DNA of 64,000 bases from Microplitis mediator (Eukaryota; Arthropoda; Insecta; Hymenoptera; Braconidae). Within the stretch, counting starts at the first letter, position 1. Each line of letters begins with the position of its first letter. The stretch lies in NCBI RefSeq assembly GCF_029852145.1, contig NC_079969.1, positions 1,364,001-1,428,000 on the forward strand. Reading direction: 5' to 3'. Of this stretch, positions 1 through 12,266 are shown piece by piece. The notes below the pieces were generated by a model, which worked only from the letters and a program-made list of their open reading frames with translations, searched no databases and was not told where the DNA came from. A program made the position numbers and the translations under genes.

Positions 1-211
1 TCATCCAAATATATCGATGTGGGTACTCAAATTAACGGAAATGATCTCATTAATTCAAATTCACTATCATTTTTTGATTTTGAACCCCCACGAAAAAAAT
101 AGAACTAAAAATTACCTGCGAGAGTCTATTCCTATTCCCAATTTTTCGGCCTAAGGAGCTTTCCTCGGGTCCATTTTTAAGGATAATGATAATAATTTGC
201 ATAATTAATAG
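1..211. repeat. Chimeric repeat unit (ArfGAP exon-5 fragment joined to CFAP206 intron)
   Basis: Bases about 113-175 are, on the minus strand, the 3' part of ArfGAP exon 5 (codons MDPRKA...LG) with its GTAATT splice donor. This copy is decayed: a TAG sits where the real exon reads CAG. It is followed without a gap by the intron end and acceptor (AG 210-211) of a CFAP206 exon on the plus strand. The same composite recurs at about 10980-11240, 11605-11910 and 13850-14110. The unit begins with the dispersed motif GATGTGGGTACTCA. Confidence 0.7.
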
Positions 212-1342
212 ATATATGTACGAAGCATTGGATTTTGTGAGGAAAAATCCAGAGTATATTCACTTATTTAATCTCCATGAAGATATCGAAGCTCTCAATA
301 ACAAAGAAAAGTAAAAATAATAAATTTGAATTTATTTGGTATTTAATTAAAATCCTAAGGTTGCTTTTGTTATTTAATTTAAGAACAACGCAAGAAGAGT
401 ACACTTTTGAAATGAATAAAGATCAGTTTGTACAGACGGACACTCATATTTTGGACTCATATATTGACCCTGATTACCATCATAGTCTTTGGGAACATCG
501 TCACAAGGCATTGAAACTTGTAATTATATTTTCTTTCTTCTTTGTTTAATTATCATTTGAATATTCGCGGGAAATTTTGAATTTTGAATTTTTTTAAATA
601 CATCGATGTGGGTACTCAAACGAGAGGAAATTTGTCATGCAATACGAAGAAAAAAAAATTTTTATGATAAAAATTATTTTTGAAAAAAAAGAATCGACAA
701 TAATTTTTATACGATTAATTTTTTATGTTTTACTTTTAATTCAAATTGTAGACGAACTAAAGAAGTTACGAAAAAATTTACAGAGAACTTTTTTATAGGA
801 AATTCAATTCTCTACAAGTTTATGTTCATGCATTTTTATCGTATCTCTGAAAATTCAACCAGAATTTTGAGTTCCATGTCAAAAATTTTTGGAGGAATAT
901 TCTTTTGTAACGATCGCGTATTTTTTATTCCAGCAGCTAAAGTATCAAAGATACAGTAAAAATAGATCAGTACAAATTTGTAGAGAATTTGATTTCCTAC
1001 AAAAAAGGTATCTGTACATTTTTACATAAATGTTAAAGTGTCTGAGTTATTTGAATTTTAAAGGATTCAAATATTTTCTATATTTTTATTTACAAGAGTA
1101 GAGATGATTAATAAAATTTTTTATTATTTCAGGAAAATATATCAAAATGTATGACCAAAAGTACTCAAACAAATGTATCATACTTCAAACGGTCGATGAG
1201 TATTCAAGCCTCGCTACCAAAAAATACTTCAAGCCAAACACTGAAAGATAACGGGTCCAATACACCTCAGTGTCAAAAATTTATTTATGGATTACGCGCT
1301 CAAAAAAATCAACTTCCGCATATTATTAATTATTATCATTAG
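212..1342 (+). CDS. CFAP206: CFAP206 C-terminal exons (5' part outside the window)
   Basis: Three exons join in frame: 212-310, 384-519 and 1133-1342 (stop TAG). CFAP206 is a cilia and flagella protein needed for radial spoke 2 assembly in the axoneme, so in an insect expression is expected in sperm or ciliated sensory neurons. Recognised features are the helical KNPEYIHLF segment, the QTDTHIL motif and its tryptophan-containing continuation, then STQTN...SMSIQ and the terminal FIYGLRAQKN, in the same order as in animal CFAP206. Acceptors (AG at 210-211, 382-383, 1131-1132) and donors (311, 520) keep the phase. The 613-base second intron holds only AT-rich hairpin repeats and one GATGTGGGTACTCA motif at about 605. 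This is probably the end of the functional gene, because the second copy (6608-11927) lacks these last two exons. Confidence 0.82.
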
Positions 1343-1509
1343 TGTAAAAACTCTACATTACTTCATAATGAAATAACAATTATAAGACTTTAAATTAAAA
1401 GCTAAATTTTAAATTTTTTAAATTATCTCACTCTTCCCGCCATTTCAAAATTAATAACGAAAGGGTCACCCTCAATAACTGCAGCCCTCCACCCCAACTA
1501 CAGGTCAAA

Positions 1510-3868
1510 ATTATTTTAAAAATTCACTTCTTTTATACCCAGATACAACAGACCGAATGAAAATCCCATTGGCGGTAAAAAATTCGAATTTTTAAATCAT
1601 GACCAATTAAAAAGTACTCTTACTCCCGTGCTAATTATTCTGGGTAATTTTTACAAATGGACTTGAGTTCGGGAGATCATTTGCTGAAGTTTGAGTACCC
1701 ACATCATATATTTTACTCGAGGTCAAATTAATGATTAATTAATTAATTAATAAAAGTGATTAATATCGAAGTTAGCGAAATATAGTCATGTGAGTACTCG
1801 TTTTACGGGAAATTACATCGGGTAGACGACAGTGACACTCATTAGTCTCTAAAAAAAAAATTAATTAAAAAACAAGTAATTAATAGCGATAACTTTATTA
1901 ATAATAAACATAAAATCTTATAAACAATCATCAAAGGCAATTTAAGAAACAACCTTTACTGTATTTACGATTAACTAACAAAATTATTTTAAAAATTCAC
2001 TTCTTTTATACCCAGACACAACAGACCGAATGAAAATCCCATTGGCGGTAAAAAATTTGGTGTTTTAAATCATGACCAATTAAGAAGTACTCTAACTCCC
2101 GTGCTAATTATTCTGGGTAATTTTTACAAATGGACATGAGTTCGGGAGATCATTTGCTGAAGTTTGAGTACCCACATCATATATTTTACTCGAGGTCAAA
2201 TTAATGATTAATTAATTAATTAATAAAAGTGATTAATATCGAAGTTAGCGAAATATAGTCATGTGGGTACTAGTTTTACGGGAAATTACATCGGGTAGAC
2301 GACAGTGACACTCATTAGTCTCTAAAAAAAAAATTAATTAAAAAACAAGTAATTAATAGCGATAACTTTATTAATAATAAACATAAAATCTTATAAACAA
2401 TCATCAAAGGCAATTTAAGAAACAACCTTTACTGTATTTACGATTAACTAACAAAATTATTTTAAAAATTCACTTCTTTTATACCCAGACACAACAGACC
2501 GAATGAAAATCCCATTGGCGGTAAAAAATTTGAATTTTTAAATCATGACCAATTAAAAAGTACTCTAACTCCCGTGCTAATTATTCTGGGTAATTTTTAC
2601 AAATGGACATGAGTTCGGGAGATCATTTGCTGAAGTTTGAGTACCCACATCATATATTTTACTCGAGGTCAAATTAATGATTAATTAATTAATTAATAAA
2701 AGTGATTAATATCGAAGTTAGCGAAATATAGTCATGTGGGTACTCGTTTTACGGGAAATTACATCGGGTAGACGACAGTGATACTCATTAGTCTCTAAAA
2801 AAAAATTAATTAAAAAACAAGTAATTAATAGCGATAACTTTATTAATAATAAACATAAAATCTTATAAACAATCATCAAAGGCAATTTAAGAAACAACCT
2901 TTACTGTATTTACGATTAACTAACAAAATTATTTTAAAAATTCACTTCTTTTATACCCAGACACAACAGACCGAATGAAAATCCCATTGGCGGTAAAAAA
3001 TTTGAATTTTTAAATCATGACCAATTAAAAAGTACTCTAACTCCGGTGCTAATTATTCTGGGTAATTTTTACAAACTTACTTGAGTTCGGGAGATCATTT
3101 GCTGAAGTTTGAGTACCCACATCATATATTTTACCCGAGGTCAAATTAATGATTAATTAATTAATTAATAAAAGTGATTAATATCGAAGTTAGCGAAATA
3201 TAGTCATGTGGGTACTCGTTTTACGGGAAATTACATCGGGTAGACGACAGTGACACTCATTAGTCTCTAAAAAAAAACTAATTAAAAAACAAGTAATTAA
3301 TAGCGATAACTTTATTAATAATAAACATAAAATCTTATAAACAATCATCAAAGGCAATTTAACAAACAACCTTTACTGTATTTACGATAAACTAACAAAA
3401 TTATTTTCAAAATTCACTTCTTTTATACCCAGACACAACAGACCGAATGAAAATCCCATTGGCGGTAAAAAATTTGAATTTTTAAATCATGACCAATTAA
3501 AAAGTACTCTAACTCCCGTGCTAATTATTCTGGGTAATTTTTACAAACTTACTTGAGTTCGGGAGATCATTTGCTGAAGTTTGAGTATCCACATCATATA
3601 TTTTACTCGAGGTCAAATTAATGATTAATTAATTAATTAATAAAAGTAATTAATATCGAAGTTAGCGAAATATAGTCATGTGGGTACTCGTTTTACGGGA
3701 AATTACATCGGGTAGACGACAGTGACACTCATTAGTCGCTAAAAAAAATAATTAAAAAACAAGTAATTAATAGCGATAACTTTATTAATAATAAACATAA
3801 AATCTTATAAACAATCATCAAAGGCAATTTAACAAACAACCTTTACTGTATTTACGATTAACTAACAA
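1510..3868. repeat. Tandem array, five copies of a ~472-bp unit
   Basis: Near-identical units start at about 1510, 1982, 2455, 2928 and 3400. Each carries two copies of the GATGTGGGTACTCA motif in opposite orientation, about 100 bases apart, around a TTAATTAATTAATTAA tract. No reading frame runs through it. A single partial unit lies at 11910-12165, next to the real ArfGAP last exon, so the array expanded on only one side of a segmental duplication. Bases 1343-1509, before it, show nothing else. Confidence 0.9.
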
Positions 3869-4531
3869 TTTTTCAATTTATTTATTTAATTATTATTATT
3901 AATTAATTAATTAATTAGTTTATTTATTAATGAAAATATTAATTATTAATTATTAAAATTAACAATTCGTTAAAAATAACGATCTTGCAGTGAATTAACG
4001 GCCGCATTTGCAAGAGAACTTATTTTACCCGCGACTTTATTCACTCCCTGGCGTACGGACTCGCGAACGTCCTCGAGGTCGACGGATCCAGTGCGCGCGG
4101 CGATGCTGCTCATAGATAATGACCCTGAAGAGTACGATGACCCTGTAGGAGAGCTTTGGTTGTTACCGAAGAAATCTGATGACGAAATTGATGACGATCC
4201 TTCGAATCTGCGTAGAGTTGTCTTCCGCTCCCACTGGAAATATTTTTTTTTTTAGTAAATATTCAAATTGTAGAGAAACTTACAGACTTAGAGACAAATT
4301 GCTCAAGACCTTTTTTGCTGCAAATTTAATTCTTTACAAAAAAGGTCCTGATGAATTTTTCTCTGAGTCTGTAAGTTTCCTCAGAAATTTGGATTTTAAG
4401 CAACAGGCAAAAAAAAATTTTACTAAGAAATTAAAAAAATTATTATCAGTTACTTGTTATGCAATTAATGGCTGAAATATTCGATTTACAGGAAAATTTA
4501 AGCGGACCTTTTTTGTAGAGAATTAAATTTC
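3613..4531. repeat. Segmental duplication, paired with 11910-12829
   Basis: This stretch and 11910-12829 align over their whole length. They run from the last part of the 472-bp repeat unit, through the final ArfGAP exon, to a shared hairpin ending in AATTAAATTTCCT. Beyond the right end the copies diverge abruptly. The non-coding flanks differ at more positions than the exon they contain. Confidence 0.85.
3970..4233 (-). pseudogene. Duplicated last exon of ArfGAP2/3
   Basis: A full 264-base copy of ArfGAP exon 7, with acceptor CCAG (TACAG in the original), an open frame of 87 codons and the same TAA stop after SLQDRYF. Compared with 12267-12530 I see three base differences, and all three are silent third-position changes. 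The other six exons are absent here, so on its own it is a gene fragment. It lies 8.3 kb downstream of the true last exon in the direction of ArfGAP transcription, so it could in principle serve as an alternative terminal exon with the same protein sequence. That use is inference. Confidence 0.8.
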
Positions 4532-4587
4532 CTCTTTCTCCATTTACGGAAGCACGACAGCCGAGCAGGAAGTCATGCTTAAGACAA

Positions 4588-5286
4588 ATGGACACCTTAA
4601 CTGCTGTCAATGCCAAGCTGCTTCTGGAGAATGCAGAGTTAAGATAGCGTCTTGAAGTTTTAGAACGAAAGCAAATTGGGGAAGAGGTGGAGGCAGAAAT
4701 GGCGGCAGTGGTAGTAGCGGCGGTGGGCAAGGACGAACAGACAGTGGACCTGGTAGCTGCAGCAGAAGCAGAAGTAGAAGCGGAAGCAGAACCAGGAGTT
4801 GAACTGAAAGCAGAAGCGGACGCAGAATTAGTGGTAGAACCGGAAGCAGAACCAGGAGCAGATCCGGAAGCAGAATCAGAAGTAGAACAAGTAGTAGGAC
4901 CGGAAGCAGAACCAGAAGCAGAATCGGAGGATGTGGAAGATGATGAAGACAAAGACTCGTTCCTCGGGGTTCCGCATCTGTTGAGGCCCGAGTTCCCTTA
5001 TAAAAACAAGTGGTATGTTGTCGACCAACCGGACAAATATAACGCCATCAATTGGGAGGAAACAATTGAGCAGGTTGGCTCTACGGCAAGATATTTGTGC
5101 CGTATATGTAACGTCACCTTTGAGAGATGATGGATAAAACTTCATGTCTGGTTCAATGAAAAACATGGTAAGGTTGTTTACGATCGATGCAATCAAGCTT
5201 ACCGAGATGTCGGTTTTGTCCACAGCCGGCACAAGTCAAAATGTACGGGACAACCCCGCCAGGGAGGGCGCCCGAAAAAAAAATAA
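4588..5286 (+). pseudogene. Acidic-repeat C2H2 zinc-finger-like pseudogene
   Basis: One frame reads a short leucine-rich coiled coil (MDTLTAVNAKLLLENAELR), then TAG at 4645-4647, then RLEVLERKQ, a long Ala/Glu/Pro acidic repeat of the EAEPEAE type, the segment YLCRICNVTFER, then TGA at 5128-5130, then a His-rich continuation ending in a basic GGRPKKK and TAA at 5284-5286. The sequence resembles coding on both sides of each stop, so these look like two nonsense mutations rather than exon borders. CRIC followed by spaced histidines suggests a degenerate zinc finger. It is more GC-rich than its surroundings and looks like a retroposed or transposon-derived gene. I do not recognise the family. 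Confidence 0.5.
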
Positions 5287-5479
5287 TAACTAATGTGAGT
5301 GATTGAGGATTCTGGCAAGAACTCTGTTGCTTTACAATGTATTGTGTCACTCGAATATTTTTAATCATATAGTAGAGATTCTATAGACTTTTGATTAAAA
5401 TATTTTTGTTAAAGCTCAAGTTCAATTTCAGAGATAAATTATTTATGGAAACATTGATAATAAATATTTTCGTCATTAT

Positions 5480-5760
5480 GTAATATAGGTTGTACTATAT
5501 TACCATCAAACAAGGTACTTATCGCTCTATCAAATAACGGAGGAGTACCCGCGCCAGAATGGTTACAATTTCGGAATATAAGACTTCTGAAATAAGTTTC
5601 TTACCAGGGACACTACAAATCGTAGGCGCTACCTAGTGGTGCGCACCGAACTATTCTCGCTGCTGCTGCCTAGCACCAGTGACTTCCCTCTCTTCCATAT
5701 ATATCTTTTCTCCCAAGAAATTTTTCTCTCGGTTTGAGTAACTTTTTTTTTTTTTGGTTG
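5480..5760. repeat. Dispersed repeat copy
   Basis: Contains CTTACCAGGGACACTACAA and a GGCGC...GAGCACCGAACT segment also found at about 20400-20586 and 21660-21945. Function and class unknown. Bases 5287-5479 and 5761-5893 show no gene. Confidence 0.6.
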
Positions 5761-5893
5761 GAGTATACGAAAATTCTTTTGTTAAACAAATAGTAGTTAT
5801 TCCAAGAAATTTTATTTTTTTCAAACAAAAAAATGCAATATTGCTACAATAACCTGGCACGGCTTTCTTCAATAAAATATCTCTTATTTTAAG

Positions 5894-6541
5894 AAATAAA
5901 AACTTTTAAAACAATTAAAAATTTTTCGACTAAAGCATAAAAATATGTTAACTTGAGGAAAAAAAATTTTGATTCAAAGTAAAGATTTCAAAATAATTAT
6001 TTATTTGATGTAAAAAAAATTTTATTTTCCGAATCGTTAAAAAAAATTTTCTTGTATCAAGAATATTTTTCTTAGTTCAAGTTAACTGTATTTTCTGTGT
6101 AGAGAAACTAAAATTTAAAAGACGCGTGAAGGTTTTTATAATGTACAAATAAAGAACTTTATGAACTAAAAAAAGACTTTTATGTCAAAATACCCATACG
6201 ACATAAACACTGCAGTGTTTAGACATGTTTCAATTGAAGAATGTAATTTTTAATCATAAAATAATCCTAGTTATTAATATTGATCCTAAATGTATTTCAA
6301 AATTATCTGATGTTCTTGCGAATCATTACTACATAGAAAAAACAGTTAACTCGAATCAAGAAAACAATTCCTGATTCAAGAAATTTTGTTTTAACGATTC
6401 GGAAAAGTAAAATTTTCTTGCACCAAGTAAATAATTATATTGAAATTTTAATCTTGAATCAAAATTTTTTTTCCTCAAGTAAACATATTTTTATGTTTAA
6501 ATTGAAAAATTTTTACTAGTTTCAAGAGTTTTTATTTGTTA
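5894..6541. mobile_element. Foldback (long inverted repeat) element
   Basis: Left arm (about 5894-6110) and right arm (about 6335-6541) are imperfect reverse complements, for example TTAACTTGAGG against CCTCAAGTAAA and CCGAATCGTTAAAA against TTTTAACGATTCGG. No coding capacity. It ends just before the first visible exon of the second CFAP206 copy. Confidence 0.7.
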
Positions 6542-8064
6542 ATGAGAGAAATTTTTTTGAAAAAAATTTTTTTGTGAAAGTAAAAATAAACTAGTTCATT
6601 TTTACAGCTGTACTTTTTTATTGAAAAATTGAAAGCAGAACATAGTGAAGAGATCAGCCATTTAAGAATGCAAGTAGTAGGAAAACATATTGTATCTGTT
6701 ATAGAATCTGAAAATTGTTTGTTAATAAAACTGAAAGATATGAAAAGTATTTTTCAGCCTGTAAGAGTGAGACGGCATAATCACTGTATAAATGCGGCAT
6801 AACCACCATATTTATACCGCATACGACGTTTAAGTACTAATTTCGTTACTTTACCAAAAAAAGCCAAAAACAAACAACTAATTGAATTAATGAGTATTGT
6901 TGCGGGGATAAGATTGTTCAACAAAGATTGTCAACGCGGTGGACATGGAATAGACAATCGTATTTAATCAAATTCATTTTACAAAATATAATTTTATGTT
7001 CCTTTCACAAGTCTTTCGATAAATTATTGTGGGAATTAAAACGAAATTCAAAAATCTATGCTACTGTCGAAATCGTGACAAAATTCCCTCTAGTTTAAGT
7101 ACCCACATCAATACATTCCAAATTCAATTTTTTTTTTTTTTTTTTTTCTTTTCAAAAATTTTTTCTTTATTCGTTAGAATGATTTTTTTCCAATTGGAAC
7201 GAATACCCACATGCCTACATTTTAATTTCAATTACAAAGAGTACACATTAATTAATTAATTAATTAATAATAATTAAACAATTAATTATCACTTTTTCAT
7301 AACATATTGATGTGGGTACTCATTCTACGCGAAATTTCATCGACTCTACAGATATGTCATTGATAAATTTTAAAAAAATTTTAGTACCGAATATTCTTCA
7401 AGAATCACTTGAAAAATCTTGTAATTCGACTCTAAAACTTCTTGAAGATTTAATGAGTAAGATATATCGTCTAACAGCAGCTGTTGAAAATATAGCCAAC
7501 AATTATTTCGATAAAAAAACTAAATCCGGTTGCTCTGATGACGAAAAGTTTTCAGAAATCAAGTTGATTATTGGCACACTAGTTACTTGTCGTCAACAAG
7601 AAATTTATGTCAGGTAAATATGTTCGATAAATTAATTTATTAATTTAGTTATTTAATAACTAATTAATTTTATTAAAGAAAAGTTTTATCGGACCTTGAA
7701 AAAATAAAAGCGGAATTTAAAATTTTGATGGATACATTAGAAATGCGCTTACATAAACTACATGATTCTGTGAAATTTCGTACTGCAATATCTATTGTAC
7801 AAGTTTATGTAAGTGTACTTTTAATTAATTATTGATTTCAATTAATAAGTTCATTTTTATTCATAATAGCCGCAATTTATTGATTTGACATCAATATGGA
7901 TGAAATAATAGTACTAGACAATATTAATAATTTTACGGAAAAATTCAAATTACTGAGCACTGATGTAAGTGAATAATGATTTATTATAAATATTTTCTTA
8001 TTCATTCCCAAAATAGGTGATTCAGAAACAGATCCTACTTTTGTTTCTCTTATAGATTGATAGA

Positions 8065-8621
8065 AATTAAAAGTTTTCTAGTTTAATGCCAAGCTCTTAG
8101 AATCGATCAGATCACTATTTTATAGGAGCTTGGCATTAAAATAGAAATAACTAGAAAACAATGTAGAATTTGAAAAAAAATTATTAATGATAATTTGTAG
8201 GAAATAAAATTGTCTAAAAAAAAATTCGAATGACATTTTATGATAAGTCCGATAGTTTAGCCGAAAAAGTAAGAATATCTCGAAACTTATTCTAACTTTA
8301 CTTCGAGCTCCAATAACTTTTGAACAGATGGATTTATCGAAAAATGATAAGAGACTTTTTTTGTAGAGCGTCGAATTCCCTACAAAAGTATATACTGAGC
8401 TTATTCGTACAATGAGCCATTGCTGAGGTAAAAAATTCCAAACTAAAATTTTTTTTTTTCCATATTATTTAAATGGGAAGTCATAAATCACGAAGCGCCA
8501 CCTTTTAATATTACTATTAAGAGCTCAAACTTTACCAGAATATTTTTTTTATCATCCTTAATGATATTTTTACGGTAACTAAAAAAAAAAAAATTAGATC
8601 TTTTTTTTGGCGCACCCTAAT
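8065..8621. mobile_element. Half foldback element (TTAGGGTG family)
   Basis: Starts at the palindromic centre typical of this family (a hairpin around AGCTTGGCATTAAA near 8110) and runs to a terminus at GGCGCACCCTAA. It corresponds to the right half of the elements at 34707-35721 and 62145-63167. The left half is missing. Confidence 0.55.
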
Positions 8622-8637
8622 TTATATATATATATAT

Positions 8638-9601
8638 ATTAGGGTGGCCAAAAAAATTGACTATTTTTTTTATTTCTTATCTACATCGTAAATATTATTC
8701 AGAATGACAAAAAAAAAAGTTTCATGATAGTTTGAGCTCTTAATATTAATTTCAAGAGGTCTATCATCGCTATTTTTAATTTTAATTCATAATTTGATTT
8801 TTTACGTCAGAATTGCTAAAACATTGGAGTAAAAAAAATTCATTTTTACTTATTCTTATGTAAAATTAAATTCCCTACAAAAAAGGTCTGATTGAAAATT
8901 TTCGTCAGACAAGCCGTTTCCGATTAATTAAGCTTAATAAATTGATATATTTTTTCGATTTAACATTTTTACTTTTGAATTTTGTAACTGACGAATCAAT
9001 AAATATCTAAAAAAGATCATGACAGATTTTTGAAGGAAATTTAATGCTCTACAAAAAAGGGCTCTTAACATTTTTTGCTAAATTCACTCCTTCGAAAGAT
9101 ATTCAAGGTTGAAGTTGAGAAAAACGATTTCAATAACGTGAATAACTTTCGAAGGAGTGAATTTAGCAAAAAATGTTAAGAGACCTTTTTTGTAGAGCAT
9201 TAAATTTCCTTCAAAAATCTGTCCTGTTTTTTTTTAGATATTTATTGATTCGTCAGTTAAAAAATTCAAAAGTAAAAATGTTATCGAAAAAATATATCAA
9301 TTTATTAAGCTTAATTAATTGGAAACGGCTTGTCTGACGAAAATTTTCAATTAGACCTTTTTTGTAGGGAATTTAATTTTACATAAGAATAAATGGAAAT
9401 TAATTTTTTTTACTAAAATGTTTCAGCAGTTCTGACATAAAATATCAAATTATGAATTAAAATTAAAAATAGCGATGATGGACCTCTTAAAATTAATATT
9501 AAGAGCTCAAACTTTCATTAAATTTTTTTTTGTCATTCTAAATAATATTCTCGATATAGCTAAGAAATAAAAAAGTAGTAAATTTTTTTGGCCCAGTCTA
9601 A
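8638..9601. mobile_element. Foldback element, TTAGGGTG family, copy 1
   Basis: An almost perfect palindrome of about 960 bp. Ends are TTAGGGTGGCCAAAAAAATT and its near complement TTTTTTTGGCCCAGTCTAA. Arms match throughout, for example AAACGGCTTGTC near 9323 against GACAAGCCGTTT near 8915, with the centre near 9120. No coding capacity. Related copies with the same end pattern lie at 34707-35721, 59937-60964 and 62145-63167. Confidence 0.85.
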
Positions 9602-9664
9602 TATATATATGTATGTGTGTCTGTGTTAATTAAATTAATTAAATTGAAAAAAAAAAAAAAAAAA

Positions 9665-9934
9665 ATATCCGCGGCCTGGATTCGAACCAGGGCTCTTCAA
9701 GTAACCGGTATTCCCATGACCTTGATGGACCTAAACTCCACCGTCCATCTTACGGCATTAAATAAATTAATATTTTTACATTATATAATACATTTAGAAA
9801 CGAAATCACGAATACCTGGGATTTGAAATACGATATCTTTCGAAATCGCCTCCAAATCGTGATTAAGTTTGACCACAGCCATGGGAGCAACGCACTGTCT
9901 TGACGCCTTAACCACTCGGCCACCGCGGACTTGG
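9665..9934 (-). repeat. tRNA-like SINE or split tRNA relic
   Basis: On the minus strand, bases 9934-9885 read GTCCGCGGTGGCCGAGTGG..., a Leu/Ser-type tRNA 5' half with an A box. Bases 9700-9665 give CCTGGTTCGAATCCAGG followed by CCGCGGAT, a T arm and a 3' acceptor half that pairs with the first half. About 170 bases of unrelated sequence separate the halves. It is more likely a tRNA-derived retroposon than a working tRNA gene. Confidence 0.5.
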
Positions 9935-10635
9935 CAAAATTAAAACTTAAATATCTACTTGAGTCATCGCATGACTATAGAACATTCCCTTGCAATAGGG
10001 ATCCATTTTACCGATAGTACTTTGATTTAGGCGCGACTTTTAAAAAAATTTCTAAATGTGTAATATTCTAGTTGCAATTTTATAAATCTATAGATTTAGA
10101 GGATATCGAATGAGTCTAGCGTCAATTCCTTTAGAAAACAGTTTGGAGTCGGCAATATTAAAAATAAAATACATTTGTTAATATATTTGTTATAGATTAT
10201 AAAAATATATGATGAAATACGCCTAGAAAAATTTACAAATAATTCCGAAATTCTTTCTGATGCCGAAAGACTCGAACGTTCAATGGGAAAATTAATAAGT
10301 ATTCGTTTTCATTTAATTAATTGAGTAATTAATTAATAATGAACAATAATCACGATAATTTTTTTAATAAAACAGATGAATGTGGAGACTGTTTAATTTT
10401 ATATCCAAACACTAGTGAAAATTTTCAAGAAATTCAATTAGAATTTCAAGGATTCTGCGCATGGACTTTCGTCGCCGGATACGGGGCATTAATACCCGGG
10501 AATCCAAATATCGGTATCGTTAAATGGCGGGCTAGATATTTTGCGTTTTCTTCAGATTATGCTGCCAGCCAATTCGGCAAAGATCCTAACAGGTTAATTC
10601 ATGTTAATAAGACTCTTGCTAGCTTTGAATTTTTA

Positions 10636-11910
10636 AGTACAATAATAATTCGGATAATTAATATATATATGTACGAAGCATAGATTTTGTGAGAAAAAAT
10701 CCAGAATATATTCACTTATTTAATTTCCATGATCACTATATTATTACCAAGTACTCATTAATGATTTTTGTGGTTAATTAATTAATGAAAAATTATTTTT
10801 TTAGATTCTTTGCTACGAAATTTTCGGTTTAAAAAAAATGGGCATGATATTCTTAAAGTACACGAAATTCCGCGTAAAATGAGTACCCACAACACTAAAT
10901 TACGAGCAAGTTATAATTAATCATTATTATTAATTATTAAGTGCATTAATAAATGACTCATTTTTTTTTAATCGCAATATAGTGATGTGGGTACTCATTT
11001 AACAGGAAATGATCTCATTAATCCAAATACACTATTATTTTTTGATTTTGAACCCCCATAAAAAAAATAAATTAAAAATTACCTGCGAGAGTCTATTCCC
11101 ATTCCCAATTTTTCGGCCTGGGAAGCTTTCCTCGGGTCCATTTTTAAGGATAATGATAATAATTTGCATAATTAATATATATATGTACGAAGCAGAGATT
11201 TTGTGAGAAAAAATCCAGAATATATTCACTTATTTAATCTCCATGATGACTATATTATTACCAAGTACTCATTAATGATTTTTATAATTAATTAATTAAT
11301 GAAAAATTATTTTTTTTGATTCTTGCTACGAAATTTTCGTAAAAAAAAAAAATGGACAAGATATTCTTAAAGTACACGAGATTCCGCGTAAAATGAGTAC
11401 CCACAACGATATATTGCGAGCAAGTTATAATTAATCATTATAATTAATTTTTAAGTGCATCAATAAATGACTCATTTTTGTTTTATCGAAGTATAGTGAT
11501 GTGGGTACTCATTTAACAGGAAATTTGATTTTCTACACTCCCCAGCTATTAATTTTCCAAAATAATTAATTATAATTAACCATGATTAATCATTAATTTT
11601 TTTGTCATCCAAATATATCGTTGTGGGTACTCAAATTACCGGAAATGATCTCATTGATTCAAATACACTATCTTTTTTTTATTTTGAACTCCCACAAAAA
11701 AAATTACCTGCGAGAGTCTATTTCCATTCCCAATTTTTCGGCCTGGGAAGCTTTTCTCGGGTCTATTTTTAAGTATTATGATAATAATTTGCATAATTAA
11801 TAGATATATGTACGAAGCATTGGATTTTGTGAGGAAAAATCCAGAGTATATTCGCTTATTCAATCTCCATGAAGATATCGAAGCTCTCAATAACAAAGAA
11901 AAAAAATTCA
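10636..11910. repeat. Chimeric ArfGAP/CFAP206 repeat units in tandem
   Basis: Successive units of about 620 bp. Each holds, in order, an ArfGAP exon-5 fragment with its donor on the minus strand (about 11080-11150 and 11705-11772), the CFAP206 exon starting ATATGTACGAAGCA on the plus strand (about 10665, 11180, 11804), a TTAATTAA tract, and GATGTGGGTACTCA motifs in both orientations. The 10665 and 11180 CFAP206 copies are dead, with the acceptor AG lost and GCATAG in place of GCATTG in the first. The 11804 copy is intact. The first unit is fused directly to the CFAP206 block ending at 10592. Confidence 0.75.
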
Positions 11911-12266
11911 AATTAATGACTAATTAATTAATTAATAAAAGTAATTAATATCGAAGTTAGCGAAATATAGTCATGTGGGTACTCGTTTTACGGGAAATTA
12001 CATCGGGTAGACGACAGTGATACTCATTAGTCTCTAAAAAAAAACTAATTAAAAAACAAGTAATTAATAGCGATAACTTTATTAATAATAAACATAAAAT
12101 CTTATAAACAATCATCAAAGGCAATTTAACAAACAACCTTTACTGTATTTACGATTAACTAACAATTTTTCAATTTATTTATTTAATTATCATTATTAAT
12201 TAATTAATTAATTAGTTTATTTATTAATGAAAATATTAATTATTAATTATTAAAATTAACAATTCG

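Larger units (their letters stand above)
6608..11927 (+). pseudogene. CFAP206: Second CFAP206 copy, frameshifted and truncated
   Basis: Exon-like blocks: 6608-6760, about 6835-6959 (NKQLIELMSIVAGIRLFNKD), 7352-7613, 7679-7808, 7870-7964, 10196-10298, 10376-10592 (GFCAWTF, IPGNPNIGI) and 11804 to the stop at 11925-11927. They follow the order of animal CFAP206 from its middle onward, and most junctions keep phase. Block 7870-7964 is 95 nt where 96 is required: IDLTSIW runs into a stop, while DEIIVLDNI continues in the next frame, which fits a 1-bp loss. The phase between the first two blocks also does not fit. No N-terminal exons are seen upstream. The last block reads directly into the 472-bp repeat, adding a few foreign residues, so the QTDTHIL and C-terminal exons are deleted. 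Intron 7965-10195 is filled by foldback elements and a tRNA-like repeat. Confidence 0.72.

Noticed and set aside
1510..3868. CRISPR-like regular repeats
   Set aside because: Units of about 472 bases with no short repeat/spacer alternation, in a eukaryotic intron-bearing locus.
4446..5232. Minus-strand Ser/Ala-rich frames opposite the zinc-finger pseudogene
   Set aside because: They are the complement of the Glu/Ala repeat on the plus strand. The plus strand carries the coiled-coil and CRIC motifs.
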